The notes: generated from the sequence alone by a model not told the origin. A stretch of DNA of 64,000 nucleotides from Prosapia bicincta (GCA_036971475.1 JBAIZL010000001.1:211840575-211904574); one strand, 5' to 3'; numbered from the stretch's first letter, positions 10,531 to 23,339 are shown. Numbers and translations: made by a program.

Positions 10531-12000
10531 CATTTATAATTTTTTGCCAAATTAATATGTAATTGTCTTATAATCTAGCAAGAAAGTTTGGTTAGAATAG
10601 GTTTTATTATAACAAGAGTAAGGTTTAAACTTTAATTTAGGCCCATTACTAACTTTCAATACTTTAATTTTTACCTTTGTTTTAGAGCCTTGAAAATTGC
10701 CATTTTGCATTTTTTCAATTTTAAATTGTTTATAGCTCGAAAACCATCAATTTTAGAGAAAAATTACAAAAGACCTTTTTTGTTAAAAATCCAAAAAACC
10801 TTTAAAAAACTGTGCCTAAGGTCAAAAAGTTGTATTCTGTTATTTTTTTAAACAAATTGAGACCACATTTCTCAAAGACAACGTCTACTTTATTCTTGGA
10901 CATCTCATGATTATTCAAAAAAATTTTATGGCAATATTTTTCCTAAGGGACCCAAGGTTTTCTCCTCGTCTAGTTGTTAAAAGGTTGTTGATAAATAAAA
11001 AAACATATTTTTTTGTAATGGTAACTACTGATAATCACTTTGTTGATTCATTACTTGTCTAAAGATCAAGATACTCAAGTCGACTGCCAGATGTAGGGTT
11101 AAAGAACAATAAAATTTGTCCATGAAAAAAATTCTATTTCTCAAAAAATCCTATTTTTTATCAATTGCAGCCAGTACATATATTTAAGATTTTATAGTTC
11201 TCAGTTGAGAGTGAAAATTTGTGGTTTCTTGTAGCTATTTTAAGTTGAATCTTATCAGTTTCAAGCATCCCAGTAATGTTCTCTTTTGTTTATATTTGTT
11301 CAACTCCGGCTACTCAATAGTTATTTTCCATGGCTTGCTACTAATTTACTAGAATGTTGTAAATTGTAGTGAAATGATTGACGGCAGGTAGTTCTTTGTG
11401 GTTTTGAGCATTAATAAAACCCTTTCTATATATGTCACAGTAACTGGTAATTTGAGTGTTACAATGAGATAGGTTGTGTAGTAAGAGAAAAGGAAATACA
11501 GGAAGCTGATGGCAGTATCTCAAATAACCACAACCTAGAGATAAAGGTTGCTTTTATAGCCTGTAGAAATAGAAAATATTTGTGTAAATATTTTCAGAAT
11601 GAATTTAGATACTGGTTTGCTCTTCCAATATCAATTATTTTCTTTGTGTTTGTTGCCTTTTTTAAAGTTTGAATTTCCGCTCTTGGATCCACTAATAAAA
11701 ATGCTTTCACTAAACACTTGTAAATGTTTATAACATAAACGTAATACGTAATCAACAAATAAAAATAAAAATGCTTTGTCGGCTCGAGATGTCTATGCAG
11801 TTGTAGTCATTGGCTGATATAGACATTTTGCAGCCTTAAACAGTTTGTATACAAGGGTTCATGAAATATCTCATCATAACACAACAAGGACTAGGTTACT
11901 TTAATTTTTATTTTGTTTTCACATTTATTACTAAAAAAAAAACATTTTAAACAAGATATTTTATATGTTGTAAACTATAAACAATGTCCAATAAATTGAA
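10531..12000. other. Intergenic interval, nothing recognised
   Basis: No gene, RNA or repeat structure could be supported. ORFs are short and without family resemblance. Confidence 0.4.
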
Positions 12001-12003
12001 ACA

Positions 12004-13058
12004 TAACTACAATGTACTAACACACAAAACTGTATAAAAGTGAGTGTTTCTCATTAATATGTTCTCTAAAATAAAATATAACTGCAATGTACTAACACAC
12101 AAAACTGTATAAAAGTGAGTGTTTCTCAGTAATATGTACTCTAAAATAAAATATAACTGCAATGTACTAACACACAAAACTGTATAAAAGTGAGTGTTTC
12201 TCAGTAATATGTTCTCTAAAATAAAATATAACTGCAATGTACTAACACACAAAACTGTATAAAAGTGAGTGTTTCTCAGTAATATGTACTCTAAAATAAA
12301 ATATAACTGCAATGTACTAACACACAAAACTGTATAAAAGTGAGTGTTTCTCAGTAATATGTTCTCTAAAATAAAATATAACTGCAATGTACTAACACAC
12401 AAAACTGTATAAAAGTGAGTGTTTCTCAGTAATATGTTCTCTAAAATAAAATATAACTGCAATGTACTAACACACAAAACTGTATAAAAGTGAGTGTTTC
12501 TCAGTAATATGTTCTCTAAAATAAAATATAACTGCAATGTACTAACACACAAAACTGTATAAAAGTGAGTGTTTCTCAGTAATATGTACTCTAAAATAAA
12601 ATATAACTGCAATGTACTAACACACAAAACTGTATAAAAGTGAGTGTTTCTCAGTAATATGTTCTCTAAAATAAAATATAACTGCAATGTACTAACACAC
12701 AAAACTGTATAAAAGTGAGTGTTTCTCAGTAATATGTTCTCTAAAATAAAATATAACTGCAATGTACTAACACACAAAACTGTATAAAAGTGAGTGTTTC
12801 TCAGTAATATGTACTCTAAAATAAAATATAACTGCAATGTACTAACACACAAAACTGTATAAAAGTGAGTGTTTCTCAGTAATATGTTCTCTAAAATAAA
12901 ATATAACTGCAATGTACTAACACACAAAACTGTATAAAAGTGAGTGTTTCTCAGTAATATGTTCTCTAAAATAAAATATAACTGCAATGTACTAACACAC
13001 AAAACTGTATAAAAGTGAGTGTTTCTCAGTAATATGTACTCTAAAATAAAATATAACT
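12004..13058. repeat. 75-bp minisatellite, 14 copies
   Basis: Unit begins AATGTACTAACACACAAAAC and ends near ATATAACTGC, almost invariant. Because 75 is divisible by three, the minus strand stays open for 374 codons (12007-13131) as a 25-aa repeat (ILLRNTHFYTVLCVSTLQLY core). One variable site (TTCTCT or TACTCT, Asn or Tyr) gives the order Y N N Y N N Y N N N Y N Y N. I treat the ORF as a by-product of the array, not a gene. Confidence 0.95.
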
Positions 13059-13102
13059 GTGTTCTAGCATATCTGCAAAGTGTCTGATCAAGATACATTT
13101 GG

Positions 13103-13380
13103 TTATGAAAAAAACTTACTAAAAATAACATAGAAATTAGTAATTGATAAACACAATATAGCTATGCACAGTACTTTATAAGCTCCAGGTTTCATAATAA
13201 AGCATAGCAGTTTATTGAATAGATCACTACAATATAATTTTAAATTATTTGATTGTTTTTGTTGCAAATTATTTTCTGTTAAAAAAATTAATTTATCATG
13301 TAAGCTGAGTGAATCCAATACATCATAAGGCTTCTTAGATTTGTTGGAAGAACAAAGTGACCTCTTCAATGTAGCTATGG
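13103..13380 (-). CDS. Possible internal exon of an unidentified membrane protein
   Basis: An open minus-strand frame encodes KRSLCSSNKSKKPYDVLDSL, a polar stretch and then a hydrophobic segment YKVLCIAILCLSITNFYVIF that could span a membrane. It is bounded by a plausible acceptor (ATAG ending near 13375) and a strong donor-like GTAAGTTTTT just after the hydrophobic stretch (near 13115). A polar loop followed by a membrane helix would suit a transporter, but I do not recognise the family. It may be a chance ORF; no neighbouring exon was found. Confidence 0.22.
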
Positions 13381-13899
13381 CTTACTTTGCTTAGGAATCA
13401 TTATTTGTAATATAAAATAACATATTATAATATAAAAATATATCAATATAAAACATTTTTTATAGGTACATAATAATGTAGTATAACATATCAAGGCAAT
13501 TCATGAAGAATTATTCTGTACAGCAGTGTGTTTTAACAGCAAATTGATTCTTCCAAGGCAATAATTGTACGTTTTAACCAATATCAATCAAATATAAGCC
13601 CAGTCTTTGTCAAATTTTACCCACACTTTTAGTAGCCTAAGTTATAGTTTACATTATGAATAGCTCTATCATTAAAGATAAGTCTAATTACAAGTAAAAT
13701 TAAGAAACTGTATAGATAGTCTTTAAAAGTAAAACTATATTCATCATAAAAACCAAAATAATATTATATAAATTTACTAAAATATTTACATTTTAATTTG
13801 TTGTGTTCCACTTTATAAATAGTATTAACTAAATACAAAACAGATTATTCCCTGGTCTTACAAGGCATAAAACAGGTTTTTAAAACTTAAAAGTATTAT
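13381..13899. other. AT-rich interval, nothing recognised
   Basis: No supported feature between the minisatellite neighbourhood and the hAT element. Confidence 0.4.
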
Positions 13900-14394
13900 C
13901 TAGTAAGCAGTGGCGGCTCCTGCCCAATTACATTGGTGGGGCTCATGACAAGGGGTCTCCCCAGATTTACGAGGTGCGGAGAAAATTTTGAAATTTGATA
14001 CCCATTTAACTTGTTTTACATTCTAAGCACCTACAACTTTTATTAAGTTATACTTATTGATTAATATATTAACATTGCTATAATTAATAGACGTATTACG
14101 GTGTGATTTACGAAATGTTGCTAGGTTGGGTAGTTAAATGATCGCCTATTGGTTGCTAAAGCGTCGAGTACTCAACGAGTAGTGTGAATCATGTTTTACT
14201 TTTAAGAGTATATTAGGCCACTGTGTAAAAGGATCTATATAAATTTAAACAATACTTATCTAGTATATAAATATTATTCTTAAAAATGAGTTTAAAAGAG
14301 TAGTTTCATAAACGCATATTATTATTAAATATAAAAAAAATTACATTATTAAAAAAAACAATTTACAGGGTTTTAATAGGTTTATGGCCTACCT

Positions 14395-14748
14395 TTAGTT
14401 ATACTGCTTATAACAGAAGTCCATCTTCCTGTCCTTTTGTGCTGCAAAGTGGTTTATAACACGTTCATTAAAATTTGGTGTGTACAGTAATTGTTTTTCT
14501 ATTGAATACATGGCAAGTGCACTAAGCCTATCTTCTTTCATCGTTGATCCGGTAAATGTTTTTATTCTTTTTAATGTTGAAAAGCATCTTTCACTCTCTG
14601 CAGTGGTCATAGGAATTGTGCATATAATTTGAAGTAGTTTCACACATTCAGGGAGCACATCTTTTAAATTGTTTTCATATATAAATCTAAGCAGTCTTAA
14701 TGAGCCAGAAGCGTGAGAGAAGTCATTTCTGCTATATATTACAGTCAA
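14395..14748 (-). pseudogene. hAT transposase C-terminal dimerisation domain
   Basis: C-terminal part of the transposase: TTAESERCFSTLKRIKTFTG is the conserved hAT dimerisation motif (S-E-R-x-F-S-x-L-K-x-I-K), followed by STMKEDRLSALAMYSIEKQL and the natural stop. Upstream residues LTVIYSRNDFSHASGSLRLL are encoded by the 68-bp unit that has been amplified ~83 times, which separates this domain from the rest of the protein by 5.6 kb. Confidence 0.85.
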
Positions 14749-17700
14749 CTCTATCTAAGCAGTCTTAATGAGCCAGAAGCGTGAGAGAAGACATTTCTGC
14801 TATATATTACAGTCAACTCTATCTAAGCAGTCTTAATGAGCCAGAAGCGTGAGAGAAGACATTTCTGCTATATATTACAGTCAACTCTATCTAAGCAGTC
14901 TTAATGAGCCAGAAGCGTGAGAGAAGGTATTTCTGCTATATATTACAGTCAACTCTATCTAAGCAGTCTTAATGAGCCAGAAGCGTGAGAGAAGGCATTT
15001 CTGCTATATATTACAGGCACCTCTATCTAAGCAGCCTTAATGAGCCAGAAGCGTGAGAGAAGGCATTTCTGCTATATATTACAAGCAACTCTATCTAAGC
15101 AGTCTTAATGAGCCAGAAGCGTGAGAGAAGACATTTCTGCTATATATTACAGTCAATTCTATCTAAGCAGTCTTAATGAGCCAGAAGCGTGAGAGAAGGC
15201 ATTTCTGCTATATATTACAAGCAACTCTATCTAAGCAGTCTTAATGAGCCAGAAGCGTGAGAGAAGACATTTCTGCTATATATTACAGTCAATTCTATCT
15301 AAGCAGTCTTAATGAGCCAGAAGCGTGAGAGAAGGCATTTCTGCTATATATTACAGTCAACTCTATCTAAGCAGTCTTAATGAGCCAGAAGCGTGAGAGA
15401 AGGCATTTCTGCTATATATTACAGTCAATTCTATCTAAGCAGCCTTAATGAGCCAGAAGCGTGAGAGAAGGCATTTCTGCTATATATTACAGTCAATTCT
15501 ATCTAAGCAGCCTTAATGAGCCAGAAGCGTGAGAGAAGGCATTTCTGCTATATATTACAAGCAACTCTATCTAAGCAGTCTTAATGAGCCAGAAGCGTGA
15601 GAGAAGACATTTCTGCTATATATTACAAGCAACTCTATCTAAGCAGCCTTAATGAGCCAGAAGCGTGAGAGAAGGCATTTCTGCTATATATTACAGTCAA
15701 TTCTATCTAAGCAGCCTTAATGAGCCAGAAGCGTGAGAGAAAGCATTTCTGCTATATATTACAAGCAACTCTATCTAAGCAGTCTTAATGAGCCAGAAGC
15801 GTGAGAGAAGACATTTCTGCTATATATTACAGTCAATTCTATCTAAGCAGTCTTAATGAGCCAGAAGCGTGAGAGAAGGCATTTCTGCTATATATTACAG
15901 TCAACTCTATCTAAGCAGTCTTAATGAGCCAGAAGCGTGAGAGAAGGCATTTCTGCTATATATTAGTCAACTCTATCTAAGCAGTCTTAATGAGCCAGAA
16001 GCGTGAGAGAAGGCATTTCTGCTATATATTACAGTCAACTCTATCTAAGCAGTCTTAATGAGCCAGAAGCGTGAGAGAAGGCATTTCTGCTATATATTAC
16101 AGTCAACTCTATCTAAGCAGTCTTAATGAGCCAGAAGCGTGAGAGAAGGCATTTCTGCTATATATTACAGTCAACTCTATCTAAGCAGTCTTAATGAGCC
16201 AGAAGCGTGAGAGAAGGCATTTCTGCTATATATTACAGGCAACTCTATCTAAGCAGTCTTAATGAGCCAGAAGCGTGAGAGAAGGTATTTCTGCTATATA
16301 TTACAGTCAATTCTATCTAAGCAGCCTTAATGAGCCAGAAGCGTGAGAGAAGGCATTTCTGCTATATATTACAGTCAATTCTATCTAAGCAGTCTTAATG
16401 AGCCAGAAGCGTGAGAGAAGGCATTTCTGCTATATATTACAGTCAATTCTATCTAAGCAGTCTTAATGAGCCAGAAGCGTGAGAGAAGGCATTTCTGCTA
16501 TATATTACAGTCAACTCTATCTAAGCAGCCTTAATGAGCCAGAAGCGTGAGAGAAGGCATTTCTGCTATATATTAGAGTCAACTCTATCTAAGCAGCCTT
16601 AATGAGCCAGAAGCGTGAGAGAAGACATTTCTGCTATATATTACAGTCAACTCTATCTAAGCAGCCTTAATGAGCCAGAAGCGTGAGAGAAGACATTTCT
16701 GCTATATATTACAGTCAACTCTATCTAAGCAGTCTTAATGAGCCAGAAGCGTGAGAGAAGGTATTTCTGCTATATATTACAGTCAACTCTATCTAAGCAG
16801 TCTTAATGAGCCAGAAGCGTGAGAGAAGGCATTTCTGCTATATATTACAGTCAATTCTATCTAAGCAGCCTTAATGAGCCAGAAGCGTGAGAGAAGGTAT
16901 TTCTGCTATATATTACAGTCAATTCTATCTAAGCAGTCTTAATGAGCCAGAAGCGTGAGAGAAGGCATTTCTGCTATATATTACAGTCAACTCTATCTAA
17001 GCAGTCTTAATGAGCCAGAAGCGTGAGAGAAGGCATTTCTGCTATATATTACAGTCAATTCTATCTAAGCAGCCTTAATGAGCCAGAAGCGTGAGAGAAG
17101 GTATTTCTGCTATATATTACAGTCAATTCTATCTAAGCAGTCTTAATGAGCCAGAAGCGTGAGAGAAGACATTTCTGCTATATATTACAGTCAACTCTAT
17201 CTAAGCAGCTTTAATGAGCCAGAAGCGTGAGAGAAGACATTTCTGCTATATATTACAGTCAACTCTATCTAAGCAGTCTTAATGAGCCAGAAGCGTGAGA
17301 GAAGGTATTTCTGCTATATATTACAGTCAATTCTATCTAAGCAGCTGTAATGAGCCAGAAGCGTGAGAGAAGGCATTTCTGCTATATATTACAGTCAATT
17401 CTATCTAAGCAGCCTTAATGAGCCAGAAGCGTGAGAGAAGGTATTTCTGCTATATATTACAGTCAATTCTATCTAAGCAGCCTTAATGAGCCAGAAGCGT
17501 GAGAGAAGGTATTTCTGCTATATATTACAGTCAACTCTATCTAAGCAGTCTTAATGAGCCAGAAGCGTGAGAGAAGGCATTTCTGCTATATATTACAGGC
17601 ACCTCTATCTAAGCAGCCTTAATGAGCCAGAAGCGTGAGAGAAGGCATTTCTGCTATATATTACAGTCAACTCTATCTAAGCAGTCTTAATGAGCCAGAA

Positions 17701-20327
17701 GCGTAAGAGAAGGCATTTCTGCTATATATTACAGTCAACTCTATCTAAGCAGTCTTAATGAGCCAGAAGCGTGAGAGAAGGTATTTCTGCTATATATTAC
17801 AGTCAACTCTATCTAAGCAGTCTTAATGAGCCAGAAGCGTGAGAGAAGGTATTTCTGCTATATATTACAGTCAACTCTATCTAAGCAGCCTTAATGAGCC
17901 AGAAGCGTGAGAGAAGGCATTTCTGCTATATATTACAGTCAACTCTATCTAAGCAGCCTTAATGAGCCAGAAGCGTGAGAGAAGACATTTCTGCTATATA
18001 TTACAGTCAACTCTATCTAAGCAGCCTTAATGAGCCAGAAGCGTGAGAGAAGACATTTCTGCTATATATTACAGTCAACTCTATCTAAGCAGTCTTAATG
18101 AGCCAGAAGCGTGAGAGAAGGTATTTCTGCTATATATTACAGTCAACTCTATCTAAGCAGTCTTAATGAGCCAGAAGCGTGAGAGAAGGCATTTCTGCTA
18201 TATATTACAGGCACCTCTATCTAAGCAGCCTTAATGAGCCAGAAGCGTGAGAGAAGGCATTTCTGCTATATATTACAAGCAACTCTATCTAAGCAGTCTT
18301 AATGAGCCAGAAGCGTGAGAGAAGACATTTCTGCTATATATTACAGTCAATTCTATCTAAGCAGTCTTAATGAGCCAGAAACGTGAGAGAAGGCATTTCT
18401 GCTATATATTACAAGCAACTCTATCTAAGCAGTCTTAATGAGCCAGAAGCGTGAGAGAAGACATTTCTGCTATATATTACAGTCAATTCTATCTAAGCAG
18501 TCTTAATGAGCCAGAAGCGTGAGAGAAGGCATTTCTGCTATATATTACAGTCAACTCTATCTAAGCAGTCTTAATGAGCCAGAAGCGTGAGAGAAGGCAT
18601 TTCTGCTATATATTACAGTCAATTCTATCTAAGCAGCCTTAATGAGCCAGAAGCGTGAGAGAAGGCATTTCTGCTATATATTACAGTCAATTCTATCTAA
18701 GCAGCCTTAATGAGCCAGAAGCGTGAGAGAAGGCATTTCTGCTATATATTACAAGCAACTCTATCTAAGCAGTCTTAATGAGCCAGAAGCGTGAGAGAAG
18801 ACATTTCTGCTATATATTACAAGCAACTCTATCTAAGCAGCCTTAATGAGCCAGAAGCGTGAGAGAAGGCATTTCTGCTATATATTACAGTCAATTCTAT
18901 CTAAGCAGCCTTAATGAGCCAGAAGCGTGAGAGAAGGCATTTCTGCTATATATTACAAGCAACTCTATCTAAGCAGTCTTAATGAGCCAGAAGCGTGAGA
19001 GAAGACATTTCTGCTATATATTACAAGCAACTCTATCTAAGCAGCCTTAATGAGCCAGAAGCGTGAGAGAAGGCATTTCTGCTATATATTACAGTCAATT
19101 CTATCTAAGCAGCCTTAATGAGCCAGAAGCGTGAGAGAAGGCATTTCTGCTATATATTACAAGCAACTCTATCTAAGCAGTCTTAATGAGCCAGAAGCGT
19201 GAGAGAAGACATTTCTGCTATATATTACAGTCAATTCTATCTAAGCAGTCTTAATGAGCCAGAAGCGTGAGAGAAGGCATTTCTGCTATATATTAGTCAA
19301 CTCTATCTAAGCAGTCTTAATGAGCCAGAAGCGTGAGAGAAGGCATTTCTGCTATATATTACAGTCAATTCTATCTAAGCAGCCTTAATGAGCCAGAAGC
19401 GTGAGAGAAGACATTTCTGCTATATATTACAGTCAACTCTATCTAAGCAGCCTTAATGAGCCAGAAGCGTGAGAGAAGGCATTTCTGCTATATATTACAA
19501 GCAACTCTATCTAAGCAGTCTTAATGAGCCAGAAGCGTGAGAGAAGACATTTCTGCTATATATTACAGTCAACTCTATCTAAGCAGTCTTAATGAGCCAG
19601 AAGCGTGAGAGAAGGCATTTCTGCTATATATTAGTCAACTCTATCTAAGCAGTCTTAATGAGCCAGAAGCGTGAGAGAAGGCATTTCTGCTATATATTAC
19701 AGTCAACTCTATCTAAGCAGTCTTAATGAGCCAGAAGCGTGAGAGAAGGCATTTCTGCTATATATTACAGTCAACTCTATCTAAGCAGTCTTAATGAGCC
19801 AGAAGCGTGAGAGAAGGCATTTCTGCTATATATTACAGTCAACTCTATCTAAGCAGTCTTAATGAGCCAGAAGCGTGAGAGAAGGCATTTCTGCTATATA
19901 TTACAGTCAACTCTATCTAAGCAGTCTTAATGAGCCAGAAGCGTGAGAGAAGGCATTTCTGCTATATATTACAGGCACCTCTATCTAAGCAGCCTTAATG
20001 AGCCAGAAGCGTGAGAGAAGACATTTCTGCTATATATTACAGGCAACTCTATCTAAGCAGTCTTAATGAGCCAGAAGCGTGAGAGAAGGCATTTCTGCTA
20101 TATATTACAGGCACCTCTATCTAAGCAGCCTTAATGAGCCAGAAGCGTGAGAGAAGGCATTTCTGCTATATATTACAGGCACCTCTATCTAAGCAGCCTT
20201 AATGAGCCAGAAGCGTGAGAGAAGGCATTTCTGCTATATATTACAGGCAACTCTATCTAAGCAGTCTTAATGAGCCAGAAGCGTGAGAGAAGGCATTTCT
20301 GCTATATATTACAGTCAACTCTTGTTT
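14684..20327. repeat. 68-bp minisatellite, about 83 copies, inside a hAT ORF
   Basis: Unit CTATCTAAGCAGTCTTAATG... continues through GAGCCAGAAGCGTGAGAG and TGCTATATATTACAGTCAAC. Copies differ at few sites (GTCTT/GCCTT, AGACA/AGGCA/AGGTA, CAACTC/CAATTC/CACCTC). Both ends join smoothly to hAT coding sequence (minus strand, KIEVKQE before it, IYENNLKD after it), so a single coding segment was the seed. Since 68 is not a multiple of 3, each copy shifts frame. Confidence 0.97.
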
Positions 20328-21404
20328 CACTTCTATTTTGTTCAAGTGAAACACATTTACTGCTGTTTGTAATTCATTTTCCGGAAATTTTACATTGAAA
20401 TCGGGAAATAAACTTGGCTAGAACAATTTTGCTACAGATAAGTATTCTAAGAAAGTAAAACGATCGTCAATTCCAGTCATAATAACATCACACACTTCTT
20501 TTGCCACTATATGTTTTCTGTCCTCAAATCTGCCACGTTTAATTCTCGGTCCAGAACTAGATGGATCATTCTTTTCAGTTTCATCAAGTTCTCTTGAACT
20601 GGACTGGTCAAGTTCAGGAGAGTTTCTTATCTTTTGGATTGCAGACTTGAATTCCCTTATACAGTAAAATGCCTCTAAGCCATCAATAGTTTTATTTTGT
20701 AGCTCACTGAACAAAATATCACAATGTGGCATAATTTTATTGAAAAACCCCAACCAGAAGTTGAAATCACCGTCTTTTAAAAAGTAGCTTAAGCCTAATG
20801 ACTTGCTTACAGTGGTGTAATCATTACTGTCATCGTCTGTTATTCTGTCTAGGCATTCAGCTATTTCATTTTTGTATTTAAATATGGTACTGACAGTTCT
20901 GGACTTAAAATTCCAACGAGTGCTACAGCTCTTTGGTACTCTTTTTTTTACAACCTCATCAAGTACTGCAGTTCTATTAGTGGATTGTGAAAAAAAAGGT
21001 GAAAATGCCTCCACATTACTGAAAAATACCTTTACTTGTTTATTTTGTATCGCTGAGCGTTCAATTATCAAATTTAACTGATGTGCGTAACAGTGTACAA
21101 AATGTGCATTTTTGTACACGGTTTTAACTCTTGCCTGAACACCCTGACCACTCATGACAGAGGTACTGTCATAGCTTTGAGTAATGACTTTTTCAGGTGT
21201 TTTGTCAATTTTTTGTCTCTCTAACTCACCAAAAATCGCTTCGCTTACAGCGGCTGCGTCATGACCTTTAGGTATTATAAAACTAATAAACCTCTCACTA
21301 ACAGCCCTATTTAACTCATATCTCACAACAAACACCTGCTGAGACTGTGTAGCACAGTCAGTTGTCTCATCTGCTTCAATAGCAATGTATTTTGTTTGAG
21401 ACAT
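20328..21404 (-). pseudogene. hAT transposase catalytic core
   Basis: Contains IAIEADETTDCATQSQQVFV (first catalytic Asp in the DETTD motif), QSYDSTSVMSGQGVQARV (second Asp region), HFVHCYAHQLNLII (CxxH motif) and CSTRWNFKSRTV (conserved RW). These are standard hAT landmarks in correct order. The frame is open for 328 codons and then meets a TAG at 20418-20420; beyond the stop the same frame continues as transposase (FPDFNVKFPENELQTAVNVF) up to the minisatellite at 20327. The start overlaps the preceding ORF in another frame, implying a frameshift near 21323-21404. Confidence 0.85.
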
Positions 21405-22146
21405 TTTTCACATATAATTTCCAAACATGTAGCATATATGGAATCAAGCAATTGATTCTGGATAGTTTTAGAGAGTCCCAAAAACACTCGGTTATTGCCT
21501 TTTTCTATATGTTGCTTTAAAGTTGAATCTAATTCTGACATCAAATTAACAAGGCCTTGAAATATGCCTGTATTGCTGGATGTGTTACTTTCGTCATGAC
21601 CCCTTAAGGCTAGTTCAAAAGCACCACAAAACTTTATTGCATCAATCAACTTGCTTAAAATATAGCGATTTTTTGATACTTCCTCATTCATTTTCTGAAT
21701 TTTTATTCTATAATCATTGTCCAACTGACATCTTATATCGACCTTGCCGAGTACAGCATACTCGATTTGTGCATTGATATGTTTTTCACTTAATTTGAGT
21801 TTTTTAACTTTTTCACTCAAATGTTTAATGCAGATATTCCATCTACAGTCCACGGTTGATCTTTAACTCCCATTACTATACATGGATAACAGAACAAAAA
21901 GTTATTTAATCCACAACCACATAACCAGTCAGCATAATTATATAAATTATTACTAAATTTTCTATTGTAACTGTTTCTCTTTGTATTTCTTTGTAATTGA
22001 TTTATTACCATATTAGGCCTCGGAGGACCTAATCGTTTTAGTTCTACTCTGTGTTCCAAACTCTTTATGCCGTCTCTAATAATTAAATTGACATCATTCG
22101 TAATTGTGGTAACAGAACCGGATTCCATTTTATTCTTAGGATCCAA
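21323..22146 (-). pseudogene. hAT transposase N-terminal part: TTF-type zinc finger and linker
   Basis: Two overlapping frames. The first (21817-22146) begins MDPKNKMESG and contains WLCGCGLNNFLFCYPCIVMG, the Cys pattern of a TTF-type zinc finger. The second (21323-21853) contains HLSEKVKKLKLSEKHINAQ and SELDSTLKQHIEKGNN, typical of the DUF4371-like linker in TTF/hAT proteins (ZMYM1-like). The frame change near 21840 is most simply a frameshift mutation, though a lost intron boundary cannot be excluded. The ATG at 22146 lies about 760 bp inside the right TIR. Confidence 0.75.
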
Positions 22147-23119
22147 CTAAGAAAGATAATGGAACATTGAAAGAATAATTATTATTTCCGAATTTTCAAA
22201 TAATTTTCAAATAATTTTCCCTTGTTTAGAATGTATTTGTAATTAACATATGTGAAAATGAAGAAAAATTGAAGCCGTAGACTATTTTGTAAACTATTAT
22301 TTAATGTACTAACACGTGTTTTAAAATTCGAAATGAATTGTTAATAAACTATGAAAATCTATTTAACCCACTTACAATAGTAAATTACATTCAATTAATC
22401 TGCTTAACGAGCACTCCGAACTCTAACACCAGAACTTCCGAAAAGAAATGAATACACTTATACAATTTGATTTGTTTACTTTGAGTCAAACGCACCAACA
22501 TTTATTTGTGAGAACATTACAAATAAGCCTACAATGCTGCTTCTTAAATCAGCCGGAATTGTAGTAGCAGCACTAATTAGTCATTTCTCAGCGCATGCGC
22601 TTGACGACGGGACTCCATCCCAGGCTACCCGTAACACGCCCGTTGAGTGACGTCACCGCACGGTTTTGGCTGTTTCAGCTTATTCCATGCACATTCAATG
22701 CACTAGTCTGGGGCTCTCTGCTGTGAGCCCCGCGCGGAGCTTGCGGCTAATTTCGTGCGTCAACTGCTAAATATTTTATGATTTTAACATTGCTTAAATA
22801 ATTCTAAGCTCTTCTTAACCTAATTTAAGACAAATAAATTTTAATTAAAAATTCATTTTTGTAATTGGGAGGGCTGCGCCCCAGAGCCCTTTTGGATAAA
22901 CTGCCACTGCTGGTAAGTTTGTCTAGAGAAATTACTTCAAACCTTCAGCTAAGTATCTAATACTATAAATGCACTTTGACCCTGCTAAATCCTGAATAAT
23001 TTGATAACTAAATAAGTACACCATTTAAACAAAAAAAAGCAGATTGAAATTTTAACTACTACTCAATAAATATTTTCCTCATATAAAATTATTTAAATAT
23101 ATTGTGACATTTGGTTTAG

Positions 23120-23242
23120 TTAAAGTTCATTTTTAAACCTTTCCACTTCATGTTCGCATTTACATCCACTATTATCAACTTGGGGCACTGTTTCCATTCC
23201 TTTCCTAACTTTTACTTTACTCACAAGGCGTTGACTAAATTC
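23120..23242 (-). CDS. POGLUT2: POGLUT2/3 exon 7 (C-terminus, KNEL retention signal)
   Basis: Acceptor TTTTTTAG, then EFSQRLVSKVKVRKGMETV, a GCKCEH Cys pair and the final residues RFKNEL before TAA at 23122-23120. In known family members this tail reads x-YAxxL...RxGMExV...CxC...KDEL, so position and content fit. KNEL is a conservative KDEL-type ER-retrieval signal. This exon is too short to stand out as an ORF. It joins exon 6 in phase 0. The stop lies about 200 bp from the right TIR of the hAT element, so the 3' UTR probably enters or abuts that element. Confidence 0.9.
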   Translation of the reverse strand, partial: EFSQRLVSKVKVRKGMETVPQVDNSGCKCEHEVERFKNEL

Positions 23243-23339
23243 CTAAAAAAGTTGAAGATATACAGCTTTTGAAAACAAGATTCAGTGCATTAACTGTTTA
23301 ATAAGTGTGCAAGATTATTTTAAATAAGTACAATATTGA

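Larger units (their letters stand above)
13908..22909 (-). mobile_element. hAT element, 9.0 kb, with TIRs and 8-bp target duplication
   Basis: Left end CAGTGGCGGCTCC at 13908; right end ...AAACTGCCACTG ending at 22909, giving imperfect TIRs (CAGTGGCGG / CAGTGGCAG). Flanks are CTAGTAAG (13900-13907) and CTGGTAAG (22910-22917), a 7/8 match fitting the 8-bp hAT duplication. The minus strand encodes a TTF-finger/hAT transposase in pieces. Removing the ~5.6 kb minisatellite leaves about 3.4 kb, a normal hAT size. Frameshifts and a stop make it inactive. It sits about 200 bp beyond the POGLUT2/3 stop codon. Confidence 0.88.

Noticed and set aside
12007..13131. 374-aa repetitive ORF on the minus strand
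   Set aside because: It is fully explained by a 75-bp minisatellite whose length is divisible by three; no signal, domain or codon evidence for a protein.
14684..20327. CRISPR-like array of regularly spaced repeats
   Set aside because: The units are contiguous 68-bp tandem repeats with no unique spacers, in a eukaryotic transposon.
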